This document shows positions 34,434 to 42,166 of a stretch of DNA of 64,000 nucleotides, piece by piece. A program made the translations under genes and the position numbers. The stretch covers positions 262,296 to 326,295 of the forward strand of contig NZ_JASJEU010000012.1 of the NCBI RefSeq assembly GCF_030077735.1, read 5' to 3'. The stretch comes from Gordonibacter faecis (GTDB lineage Bacteria; Actinomycetota; Coriobacteriia; Coriobacteriales; Eggerthellaceae). The notes under the pieces are model-generated. The model was not told where the DNA came from. It was given only the letters and a program-made list of their open reading frames with translations, and made no database searches. Numbering within the stretch: the first letter of the stretch is position 1; each line of letters starts with the position of its first letter.

Positions 34434-35285
34434 TTGTTTGGTATAGGTCCATTTGAGTTTTTCCTCATTCTGTTGTTCGGGTTCCTCATTGTGGGACCCG
34501 ACAAGCTGCCGGCTATGGCCAAAACCGTTGGTAAGGCCATCGCGAAGTTCCGCAGCGCGCAGGAAGAGATGAATAAGGTCATCAAGACCGAAGTGTACGA
34601 TCCGAATTCCGACGAGCCGTTCAAGAATCCGCTTGAGGCGCTGGCCAAGGTGGGTGATACCGCCAAGGACGCGGCAAACGAGGTGAAGCAGGAAAGCTTC
34701 TCGGAGCGCAAGGCGCGCTACGACAAGGAGCGCGCTGCGAAGAAGGCTGCCGAGGCCAAGGAAGCCACGGCTGCTGCGGGCGCTGCGGCCGCGGCAGCGA
34801 TTCCGGCCGCGGCGGCTGAGGCGGCGAAGCCCAAGCCTATCGCGCGCCCTGACGGGTCGTTTGTCCAGCCCGAAGAGGCCAAGCCAGCGGCAGCCGAGCC
34901 CGCCAAGGCGGAGCCAGCCGCGAAGGCTGACGCATCGGCAACGACGGAGGCCGCGCCTGCGAAGGCGAAGCCCTCGGCCGACGAACTCTACGGCACGAAG
35001 CCCGTGGCGAAAAAGCCCGCGGCCAAGAAGCCGGCGTCGACGGCGACAAAGTCCACGACGGCCGCCAAGTCTGCGACTGCCACGAAGTCCACAACGGCCA
35101 CCAAGGCGACGGCCACGAAGACCGCTACCAAGTCTGCCGCAAAGCCTGCCGCCAAGACCGAGGCCGAAAAGGCCGCCGCGCGCTCAGCTGCGGCGAAGAA
35201 GGCGGCTGCCACGCGCGCCGCCAAGAAAAAGGCTGCGGAGGCCGCTGATGCCGCCGCTGCTGCGACGACCGGGAAGGGGGAGTAG
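34434..35285 (+). CDS. tatA: TatA/TatB-family translocase subunit with long Lys/Ala tail
   Basis: 283 residues from TTG 34434 (AAAGGGG upstream), which reads MFGIGPFEFFLILLFGFLIV, the usual Tat start. One short membrane helix, then GPDKLPAMAKTVGKAIAKF, the amphipathic helix. Acidic residues follow (about 50-60). From about residue 100 the protein becomes a repetitive Ala/Lys/Thr/Pro tail of over 180 residues, like histone H1 tails and far longer than ordinary TatA/B. It forms the twin-arginine translocase with the TatC encoded 4 bases later. It presumably exports the Tat flavoproteins in this window. TatB identity cannot be excluded. Confidence 0.88.
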   Translation: MFGIGPFEFFLILLFGFLIVGPDKLPAMAKTVGKAIAKFRSAQEEMNKVIKTEVYDPNSDEPFKNPLEALAKVGDTAKDAANEVKQESFSERKARYDKERAAKKAAEAKEATAAAGAAAAAAIPAAAAEAAKPKPIARPDGSFVQPEEAKPAAAEPAKAEPAAKADASATTEAAPAKAKPSADELYGTKPVAKKPAAKKPASTATKSTTAAKSATATKSTTATKATATKTATKSAAKPAAKTEAEKAAARSAAAKKAAATRAAKKKAAEAADAAAAATTGKGE

Positions 35286-35288
35286 CTC

Positions 35289-36113
35289 ATGCCTATCGGA
35301 CCGGCACGAATGCCCCTGTTCGACCATTTGGGCGAGCTACGTATGCGCCTCGTCCGCATTGTGGCGTGCCTCGCCGTCGCGGTCGTCATTCTTTACCTGG
35401 CATCGGAGACGCTCGGCTACTTCCTGTTGCAACCTATCGCTGAGTTTCTTCCGAAAGATGCGAACGGCATGGCTGCCACGCTGGCGCTTGACCCGTTCGA
35501 AGGCTTCGCCACACGCTTCAAGGTGTCGCTGTGGGCATCGCTGGTGGTGTGCTCGCCCGTTATTCTGTGGCAGATTCTTGCGTTCTTCCTGCCGGCGCTC
35601 AAGCCGAACGAGCGCAAGTGGTTCATCCCGACGTTTGCCGCCGCCGTGGCGCTGTTCGTGTTCGGCGCGGTGTTTTGCTACCTGATTATTTTGAACCCGG
35701 CTTTCCAGTGGCTCACCGACCAGGCCGCCGGCTTTGGTACGGTGGCGCCGCGAATGTCCTCCTACATTGACACCATTATCAAGTTCGAACTGGGCTTCGG
35801 TATTGCGTTTGAGTTGCCGCTGATCGTGTTTTACCTGGTCATTTTCGACGTGGTACCGTACAAGAAGCTGCGCGGCAGCTGGCGTATGGTGTATGTCACG
35901 CTCATGGTTATCTCGGCCATGGCCACGCCCGACGCCTCGCCCATCACCATGTTGCTGATGTTCGCCGCCATGGTGGCGCTGTATGAGGGAAGCTTGCTCA
36001 TCTCGCGCATTGTGCTGGCGAAGCGCATCAAGAAGCAGAATGAAGAACTGGATGCCGAAGAGGCCGCCGAGGCCGCCGAGGAACTGGCCTACCAGAAGTC
36101 CAAGGCGAAGTAG
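35289..36113 (+). CDS. tatC: TatC, twin-arginine translocase core
   Basis: 274 residues with six membrane helices. Signatures: MPLFDHLGELRMRL at the start (signal-peptide binding face), FVFGAVFCYLIILNPAFQWL, then FELGFGIAFELPLIVFYL and AMATPDASPITMLLM. It recognises RR signal peptides and forms the Tat site with TatA. GGGGGAG precedes the ATG. The C-terminal cytoplasmic tail is acidic and Ala/Glu-rich. It is in operon with tatA; a terminator follows at 36169. Confidence 0.95.
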   Translation: MPIGPARMPLFDHLGELRMRLVRIVACLAVAVVILYLASETLGYFLLQPIAEFLPKDANGMAATLALDPFEGFATRFKVSLWASLVVCSPVILWQILAFFLPALKPNERKWFIPTFAAAVALFVFGAVFCYLIILNPAFQWLTDQAAGFGTVAPRMSSYIDTIIKFELGFGIAFELPLIVFYLVIFDVVPYKKLRGSWRMVYVTLMVISAMATPDASPITMLLMFAAMVALYEGSLLISRIVLAKRIKKQNEELDAEEAAEAAEELAYQKSKAK

Positions 36114-36168
36114 CAGGTAGTCCGCGCGAGGCTCGCGCAATGAGGCCCCTCGCTTCAACCGCTGTTTT

Positions 36169-36200
36169 ACGGCCCGTCGCACTGCGGCGGGCCGTTTCTG
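36169..36200 (+). terminator. Rho-independent terminator after tatC
   Basis: ACGGCCCGTCGC pairs with GCGGCGGGCCGT across an ACT loop, with one G-T wobble, and is followed by TTTCTGT. Confidence 0.7.
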
Positions 36201-36312
36201 TATTCCGGGCGGTTGTTCTTTGCCGTTAGCGCATCGGTGCACGCAGCCGACGCCGCTTTGGGCTACCATGGACGCGAGCAAAGACGAGCACGGGTTATGA
36301 CAAAGGAGCCCT

Positions 36313-36678
36313 ATGCACGAGTTGGGAATTATGACTGGCGTCATGGACGCGGTGATTACTTCGGCGAAGGACGCGGGTGCCGACAAGGTGCTGAAGGTGA
36401 GTCTGTCGGTGGGCGAGATGACCGAGGCTATTGAAGACGCGCTGCGCTTCGCGTTCGAAGCGCTGTCTGAACAGCAGGAATACGCGCTTTGTGCCGATGC
36501 TGAGCTAATCATCACCATGGTGCGCCCCAAAAGCCGCTGCCACGAGTGCGGCGCGGAATACGAGCACGACCGCTTCCACATGCTATGTCCTGAGTGCGGC
36601 GGTTTCGCCACCGAGCTTATTGCGGGGCGCGAGTTGCAAATAGATTCCATCGAGGTTGATATTCCGGACGACGAATAA
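36313..36678 (+). CDS. hypA: HypA, nickel insertion protein for [NiFe] hydrogenase
   Basis: 121 residues. The N-terminus MHELGIM has the His2/Glu3 nickel site. The zinc loop has two CxxC pairs, CHECG and CPECGG (about residues 76-98). It delivers nickel to hydrogenase with HypB, encoded 9 bases downstream. AAAGGAG precedes the ATG. No hydrogenase structural gene is in the window, so the target is elsewhere in the genome. Confidence 0.93.
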   Translation: MHELGIMTGVMDAVITSAKDAGADKVLKVSLSVGEMTEAIEDALRFAFEALSEQQEYALCADAELIITMVRPKSRCHECGAEYEHDRFHMLCPECGGFATELIAGRELQIDSIEVDIPDDE

Positions 36679-36687
36679 GGAGCCCGT

Positions 36688-37341
36688 ATGCAGATTGATA
36701 TGAAGCAGCCCATTCTCGACAAGAACGACCAGCTGGCCGCTGACCTGCGGAAGCGGTTTGCCGAGAACCACGTGTTTGTGCTGGACCTTCTGGCCAGCCC
36801 CGGGTCGGGCAAGACATCCACCATCCTGGCTACCATTGACGCGCTGCGCGACGAGTTCAACATTGCTGTTATTGAGGGCGACATCGCCAGCAACGTGGAT
36901 GCCGAAAAGATCAAGGCCCAGGGCATTCCCGCCGTGCAAATTAACACGGGTGGCGCGTGCCATTTGGAAAGCGCCATGCTGAAGCGTGCCGTGGACGTGC
37001 TTGACCTGGAGCGCCTTGACCTCATCATCGTGGAAAACGTGGGCAACCTCGTGTGTCCCACAGACTTTGACCTGGGTGAAAACGCCAAGGTGATGATTCT
37101 GTCCGTACCCGAGGGCGACGACAAGCCGCTCAAGTACCCCGGCGTGTTCCAGGTGGCCGAGGCCGTGGTGCTGAACAAGGTGGACACCATGCCCGTGTTC
37201 AATTTCGACCGCGAGGCCTTCGAGTCGGCCGTGAAGCAGCTCAACCCCACGGCCCCCATCTTCCCGATTGCCGCCACCAAGGGCGAAGGCGTGGAAGAGT
37301 GGGCTGAGTGGCTGGCTGCGCGAATCCGCGAGATTCAGTAA
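36688..37341 (+). CDS. hypB: HypB, GTPase for hydrogenase nickel insertion
   Basis: 217 residues. The GTPase P-loop LLASPGSGKTSTIL is near residue 33; GACHLE carries the metal-binding Cys-His at the dimer face; VVLNKVD is the guanine-specific motif. It lacks the N-terminal His-rich stretch and the CXXCGC motif seen in some HypB proteins, so it may not store nickel. It couples GTP hydrolysis to nickel delivery with HypA. AAGGAG precedes the ATG. nadE follows after 9 bases. Confidence 0.93.
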   Translation: MQIDMKQPILDKNDQLAADLRKRFAENHVFVLDLLASPGSGKTSTILATIDALRDEFNIAVIEGDIASNVDAEKIKAQGIPAVQINTGGACHLESAMLKRAVDVLDLERLDLIIVENVGNLVCPTDFDLGENAKVMILSVPEGDDKPLKYPGVFQVAEAVVLNKVDTMPVFNFDREAFESAVKQLNPTAPIFPIAATKGEGVEEWAEWLAARIREIQ

Positions 37342-37350
37342 AGGCTGGGC

Positions 37351-38169
37351 ATGGAAACGGGTGAGAAATACCTGTTGTGTGTGGCGGCGTTGAAGGAGTT
37401 CGTGGAGGGCGCGGGCTTCTCTGACGTGGTGCTGGGGCTGTCGGGTGGCATGGACTCCAGCTTGGTGGCGGTCATGTGCGTAGACGCGTTTGGCGCGTCG
37501 CACGTGCACGGCGTGCTGCTGCCGGGGCCGTATTCGACCAAGCACTCGGTGGAAGATGCGCGCGTGCTGGCCGACAACCTGGGCATTGAGGCGCAGCTGG
37601 TGTCCATTCGCGAGCCGTATGAGGCGTTTGCGCACGTGCTGGCGGAGGCGTGCGGCGGGGAGCTTGCGGGGCTCGCGGCTGAAAACACGCAAGCGCGCTG
37701 CCGCATGGTGTGCCTGATGGCGCTTTCGAACGCGCACGGCTGGTTGATGGTGAACACCGGCAACAAGAGTGAAGCCTACACAGGGTACTCCACGCTTTAC
37801 GGGGATATGGCGGGCGCGTTTGCCCCGCTCGGCGGCGTGTATAAGACCGACGTGTACGCGCTCGCCCGCTGGCGCAACGAGCAAGCAGTGGCGCGCGGCG
37901 TGGCGGCACCCATTCCGGAGTCTGTGTTCATCAAGCCCCCGAGTGCCGAACTTTCTCCTGGCCAGGAAGACGAGAAGAGCCTCGGGGTGGACTACGCCAC
38001 GCTCGATGCGCTGCTGATGGCCCACGTGGAACGAGGCCTCGACGCCGCCGCGCTCAAAGCGGAGGGATTCGACGCCGCACTGGTTGACCACGTGCTTTCC
38101 CTCATACGCGCCACCGCCTTCAAACGCGCCCTAGAGCCCCCTTGCCCACAAGCGCCCTTTTATGGCTAG
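37351..38169 (+). CDS. nadE: NAD synthetase (ammonia-dependent type)
   Basis: 272 residues, the size of the single-domain, NH3-dependent enzyme. It adenylates and amidates nicotinate adenine dinucleotide to NAD+. The PP-loop LGLSGGMDSSLVAV is at residue ~30; NTGNKSEAYTGYSTLYGDMAG and PLGGVYKTDVYALAR are typical; IKPPSAELSPGQEDEKSLG closes the active site. No glutaminase domain is present. It is probably co-transcribed with hypAB. A long palindromic element begins 18 bases after the stop. Confidence 0.92.
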   Translation: METGEKYLLCVAALKEFVEGAGFSDVVLGLSGGMDSSLVAVMCVDAFGASHVHGVLLPGPYSTKHSVEDARVLADNLGIEAQLVSIREPYEAFAHVLAEACGGELAGLAAENTQARCRMVCLMALSNAHGWLMVNTGNKSEAYTGYSTLYGDMAGAFAPLGGVYKTDVYALARWRNEQAVARGVAAPIPESVFIKPPSAELSPGQEDEKSLGVDYATLDALLMAHVERGLDAAALKAEGFDAALVDHVLSLIRATAFKRALEPPCPQAPFYG

Positions 38170-38187
38170 CCATCCTCGCTTCATAAA

Positions 38188-38513
38188 AGTGTGACGCGCT
38201 TACGCGCTAGCTATTACGTCACGAGATAACCGCCCTCCCTACCACTATGACGAGGACTGACTGACTGGTAGGCAAGGTCTAGCAATAGGCATAACCTCCG
38301 TAGGGGTGCTCTCCAGAGCACCCGTTCGCGCGAAGCGCGAAAACGCAGGTCAGAGTCGTGTTCTCCGCCTGCGGCGGAGCGGATGCACTAGAGTGCATCC
38401 CTACGGGGATAGCCAAACAAGTACGTTAATCAGAGAAGTACATGCCCTCGTCATGATAAAAGGGAAACGCATAACCTCCTGGCGTACTAGCTAGCGCGAT
38501 AGCGCGTCACACT
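38188..38513. mobile_element. Palindromic inverted-repeat element, copy A (326 bp)
   Basis: Occupies most of the 515-base gap 38170-38684. The 25-base ends 38188-38212 and 38489-38513 are inverted copies with two mismatches (core GTGACGCGCT). The interior is itself an imperfect palindrome made of hairpins: GGTGCTC/GAGCACC, TTCGCGC/GCGCGAA, CTCCGCC/GGCGGAG and GGATGCAC/GTGCATCC. There is no credible coding frame. Copies B (56009-56335) and C (63531-63718) share ends and the CCCT.CCACTATGACGAGG block. It reads as a non-autonomous mobile element. The remaining 170 bases before the next gene hold a TATACT (38632) -10 candidate. Confidence 0.7.
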
Positions 38514-38684
38514 CTTGTTCAGCGGGAGCGCGCCAACCTGGCGGGCGAGAGGTTCTGCAACAATCGCTTGCCGTGTTGCGAAGATTGCGTGACAAGGGCG
38601 GTGTGTCGCGGTAGGGGGAGGCGCGCGTCACTATACTCGGCGCTGACACCGCAAAATCCCTCTTCGCAAAGGAGCGCTTACCTC

Positions 38685-40202
38685 ATGGAACGCCGGGCCT
38701 TCTTCAAGCTTGCAGGCACCTCTGCCGTCCTGGCTGCTGCCGGGGGCCTTGCCGCCTGCTCCGGTACCGATGTGCCCGCGCCACTTGCGCCTCCCTCGTC
38801 CGAGGAAGAAAACGCCACATCGCAGGTGGCCGACGACCCGGCGGTTTCCTTCACCTCCGATGTGGACGTGCTCGTGGTGGGCAGCGGCATTGCCGGGTTG
38901 TCGGCGGCCATGGCTCCGCTTGAGGCGGGTCGCTCGGTTCTGATTGCGGAGAAGCTGGACTTACTCGGGGGCGAAAGCTATGCCTCAACGGGCGTGATGC
39001 ACGTGTCGGGTAGTGCCGTGCAGAAAGAAGCGGGCATCAGCGTAACAGCTGATCAGGCATGGGATGCCCGCAAGCAGGAGTTCGCCGACGCGGGCGTGAC
39101 CGACTTCGATTTCGCCAAGCGTCTGTTTTTGGCGGCACCCGACTGGGTTGACCATGTGGTGGACACCTACGGCGCGCAGTTCGAAGACCCGCGCGACTAC
39201 GTGCAGAATGGTGGCCCGTCGGGCATTCTGCTTCCCAAACGTGGCATCGGCGACATGGAAAGCGTCATGACCCCGCTGCGCGACGGCCTCACCGCCAAAG
39301 GCGCGACGTTCTCCACCGGCGTGCGCGGCACGGCATTCATCCTGGATGAGGCTGACAACGTCTGTGGCATGCGCTTTCGCGATGTGAAGACAAACGCCCC
39401 GGTGGATGTGCGCGCCCGCCTGGTGGTGGTGGCCACGGGTGGGTTTGCCAGCAGTCAGCCGCTCGTGCATGCCAATGTGCCGTCGCAGGAGCGCATCGGC
39501 TGCTACACCACCGCGTCGATGGGTGAAGGGCAGAAACTCTGCGCGTATCTGGGCGGCCAGCTAAACGACATGGACAAGGCCGCGCCGCTCACCAGCGACT
39601 TGCCGCAGGTGGCAGCCTGGGGGCTCTTCGGCCCCGTGCTCATTGTGGATGCGCTGGGGCATCGCTTCGCGCGCGAGGACGACGTGAATGCCGCCGCCAA
39701 CGCGTGCGCGGCCGACGAGCGCGGATACTGGTGGACGGTGTTTGGTCAGGGGCTCTCCACCGGAGCGCAGGCGCACAGCGTCGCCCAGGTCACGGCCAAA
39801 AACGCGAAGCGTCTGGTGGGGCCCTTCGACGATGTGGAGGCCCTGGCAGGCGGTCTCGGCGTGCCCGCCGACACGCTGAAGGACGCGTTTTCCCAGTACG
39901 AGCACCTGGTGAGCGAAGGCAAGGATCCTGATTTCGGCCGCGTGGCGTACCTCCAGAAGATCGAGCCGCCCTATTATGCGTTGAAGCAATTTCCCGTGCG
40001 CTACAAGACGCGCGGCGGCGCGCGCACCGACGGCGACGGGCGCTTACTGAAAGCGTCCGGCTCGGTGATTCCGAACGTGTACTGCTGCGGTTCGGTGGCG
40101 GCGGGCAGCGTGGCGGGCCTGGCCACGAACGGGGCTTTCGGCCTCATCGTGGGCCGCGCCGTGGCAAAAGCGCTCGACGAGGCCGACACCGCAGCGTCCT
40201 AG
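38685..40202 (+). CDS. Tat-exported FAD reductase, paralogue 1
   Basis: 505 residues from ATG 38685 (AAAGGAG upstream). Signal MERRAFFKLAGTSAVLAAAG ends in lipobox LAAC, so it is probably an exported lipoprotein. The FAD site VLVVGSGIAGLSAAMAPLEAG is at about residue 65; LLGGESYASTGVMHVSGS and the C-terminal NVYCCGSVAAGSVAGL follow. It is clearly homologous to the convergent protein at 40414-41925, sharing the NVYCCGS and YKTRGG/YKTHGG blocks. No cytochrome is adjacent, so electron supply must come from another protein. Substrate unknown; the general family is fumarate reductase/succinate dehydrogenase flavoprotein-like. Confidence 0.84.
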   Translation: MERRAFFKLAGTSAVLAAAGGLAACSGTDVPAPLAPPSSEEENATSQVADDPAVSFTSDVDVLVVGSGIAGLSAAMAPLEAGRSVLIAEKLDLLGGESYASTGVMHVSGSAVQKEAGISVTADQAWDARKQEFADAGVTDFDFAKRLFLAAPDWVDHVVDTYGAQFEDPRDYVQNGGPSGILLPKRGIGDMESVMTPLRDGLTAKGATFSTGVRGTAFILDEADNVCGMRFRDVKTNAPVDVRARLVVVATGGFASSQPLVHANVPSQERIGCYTTASMGEGQKLCAYLGGQLNDMDKAAPLTSDLPQVAAWGLFGPVLIVDALGHRFAREDDVNAAANACAADERGYWWTVFGQGLSTGAQAHSVAQVTAKNAKRLVGPFDDVEALAGGLGVPADTLKDAFSQYEHLVSEGKDPDFGRVAYLQKIEPPYYALKQFPVRYKTRGGARTDGDGRLLKASGSVIPNVYCCGSVAAGSVAGLATNGAFGLIVGRAVAKALDEADTAAS

Positions 40203-40230
40203 CCAACGTGCTCCGTATTACTATTCCGTA

Positions 40231-40311
40231 GGGCAAAGATTCTACCTTTGCCGCTCAGCATGAGGAAACGTGCAGGTCAACGCAGTTGCCGGCAAGGGCA
40301 GAGCCCTTGCC
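40231..40311. repeat. Short palindromes of the GGCAAGGGC family
   Basis: GGCAAAG/CTTTGCC near 40231-40251 and GGCAAGGGC-AGA-GCCCTTGCC at 40291-40311, followed by CTACGGTCAACCTG. The second, with its flank, recurs at 62981-63001, and a related hairpin is at 55980-56005. Probably extragenic palindromic repeats, possibly used as terminators. Confidence 0.55.
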
Positions 40312-40348
40312 CTACGGTCAACCTGCCCACACCCCTCCCCACACAGGC

Positions 40349-40382
40349 GAACGCCCCCGAACTTGCAGGTCCGGGAGCGTTC
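40349..40382. terminator. Hairpin between convergent reductase genes
   Basis: GAACGC pairs with GCGTTC, with an inner CCG/CGG stem. It lies between the 3' ends of the two reductase paralogues and could stop either transcript; no strong T tract. Confidence 0.45.
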
Positions 40383-40413
40383 GAGAGGAGGAGCCGAGTC
40401 GTCGGGGGAGGGT

Positions 40414-41925
40414 TTACGCCTTGAGGGCTTCGACGACGGCCTTGCCGCTGATCAGTCCGCTGGCGGCGTTGGGGCTAAGGTCGCTTCCGCTGTCGGCTAC
40501 GGTGGATCCGCAGCAGTACACGTTGGCGATGGGGTTGCCGTCCTTGTCGGTGAGCTGGCTATCCGTGGTAATCTTCATGCCGCCATGGGTCTTGTAGCGG
40601 TAGGGGAAGTGCTTCATCGCGTAGAACGGCGCGGAAAGCTTCGTCAGGAACAGCTTCTTGCCGAACTCGGTGTCCTCGCCGGCGTCCACCGCGGCGTCGT
40701 GCTTCGCGAATGTCTCCTTCAGCGCGTCGGCGGGCACGGCCATGGCTGCGGCCAGGTCGTCCAGCGTCTCGCACGGACCCACGAGGCGGTCGGCGTTGTT
40801 CTTCATGTTCATCTCAACGTTCCACGCCTGGCTGCCGGTCATCAGCTGGTTGTCGAAGATGGTCCACCAGTAGCCGAAGCCGCCTTCGTAGCATGCCGTG
40901 GGTGAGTCGTGGCTCTGGTCTTCCTTGATGAAGCGCTTGCCCTGGGGCGTCACCTGCACGTTCGGGCCGAAGTAGCCCCACACGGTGACCTGTGCGAGGT
41001 CGCTCATCAGGTTCGCTTCCATATCCATGTGCATATACGAGCCGCCGAGTGCCTTGCACATCTGATGGCCTTCGCCCATGGAGTTCACGGTCAGCGGCCC
41101 GAGGCGCTGCTGGCTGGGCACGTACATCGACACCATTTCTTGGTTGCAGGAGAAGCCGCCCGTAGCCACGATAATCTTCTTGGCCTTGATGTCCTTGCTG
41201 CGGCCGTTCTTTTCGTCGTTGAAGCGCACGCCCACCGGGTCGCCCGCAGCGTCAACGATGAAGTTTGTGGCGCGCAGGTTCAGCTTGAAGGTGGCGCCCT
41301 TCTGCTCCAGGCCCTTCTGCAAGGGGCTCAGCACCGTGGTCATGTCGCCAATGCCGTGCTCGGGCAGCAGCATAGACGTGGGAGCGCCCGTATCCTTGTA
41401 GGCCTCAAGCGGCTGGAATTTGGCGCCGTAATCATCGGCCACGCGGTCGGCCCATTCGGTCTGGTAGACATAGACGTTGTGCTTGTAGTCCATGTCGTCG
41501 GTTTCGCCCTTTTTCTCGAGAACGGGCAAGTACTTCTGCCACTTTTCCTCGGGGTCGCCTTCAATGCCGGCGGCCTTTTGTATCTTGGAGCCCGACACGT
41601 TCATAACGCCGCAGGCGATGAAGCTCTCGCCGCCGACGCGGTCCAGCTTGTCCACCAGCATCACCTTGTGCCCGGCTTCCACCGGGTCCATGGCGGCCGA
41701 CAAACCCGCAATGCCCGTGCCCAAAATGAGCACGTCGGTTTCGTCTTCGAACGACACGGGCGTCACGCCCACGAGGTTCTCAGCGCCCGTTGCGTCACCC
41801 GAGCCGCCGGCGTTACCGCCGCCGCTTGGCGCGCAGCCGGCGAGCGCTCCGCCCGCCACCAGTACAGCGCCCGAGGCGACGGCCGCCTTCAAGAAGTCGC
41901 GGCGATTCAGTCCATTGGATTTCAT
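40414..41925 (-). CDS. Tat-exported FAD reductase, paralogue 2
   Basis: 503 residues from ATG 41925, with GGAGG 6 bases upstream. The signal GLNRRDFLKAAVASGAVLV is a clear twin-arginine sequence, ending in lipobox LAGC. The FAD site VLILGTGIAGLSAAMDPVEAG is near residue 63; VGGESFIACGVMNVSGS and the C-terminal NVYCCGSTVADSGSDLSPNA follow. It is the closer of the two convergent paralogues to the membrane LuxR gene that diverges from it, which is the likely regulator. It presumably reduces an external organic acceptor with FAD. The substrate cannot be named. Confidence 0.85.
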   Translation of the reverse strand: MKSNGLNRRDFLKAAVASGAVLVAGGALAGCAPSGGGNAGGSGDATGAENLVGVTPVSFEDETDVLILGTGIAGLSAAMDPVEAGHKVMLVDKLDRVGGESFIACGVMNVSGSKIQKAAGIEGDPEEKWQKYLPVLEKKGETDDMDYKHNVYVYQTEWADRVADDYGAKFQPLEAYKDTGAPTSMLLPEHGIGDMTTVLSPLQKGLEQKGATFKLNLRATNFIVDAAGDPVGVRFNDEKNGRSKDIKAKKIIVATGGFSCNQEMVSMYVPSQQRLGPLTVNSMGEGHQMCKALGGSYMHMDMEANLMSDLAQVTVWGYFGPNVQVTPQGKRFIKEDQSHDSPTACYEGGFGYWWTIFDNQLMTGSQAWNVEMNMKNNADRLVGPCETLDDLAAAMAVPADALKETFAKHDAAVDAGEDTEFGKKLFLTKLSAPFYAMKHFPYRYKTHGGMKITTDSQLTDKDGNPIANVYCCGSTVADSGSDLSPNAASGLISGKAVVEALKA

Positions 41926-42150
41926 AGTGATCCTCCCTCTCGCTGGGCCCGCGCCCACGTTCGCGCGCCGCCTTTTGCGTGCCGGCTGCGTGCGCCCCGT
42001 TCGCGGTTTCCCTATTGCTCTCCGCGCCCTCCGCGCGGTGTGGCCCCACCATACGTCCGGCGCTGCATTTCGTCACCGTCCGTTTCGGACTATATTGATG
42101 TTCTGCCGGATGGGACGCACGGTTTTTCCCACGTGGGGGCGCGAATCCGC

Positions 42151-42166
42151 TATTATGTCCCCCATG
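42151..42166 (+). promoter_or_regulatory. -10 element directly before the second LuxR gene
   Basis: TATTAT (42151-42156) ends 7 bases before ATG 42164; no ribosome site lies between. This suggests a leaderless transcript. An in-frame ATG at 42155 overlaps the hexamer and is a poorer start. Confidence 0.35.

Noticed and set aside
34861..35685. Arg/Pro-rich frame overlapping tatA and tatC
   Set aside because: A shifted reading of the Lys/Ala tail of TatA; tatA and tatC are both clear in other frames.
38188..38513. CRISPR array
   Set aside because: Hairpins in the element are not evenly spaced direct repeats with unique spacers; no cas genes are in the window. VapD's Cas2-like fold is not evidence for CRISPR.
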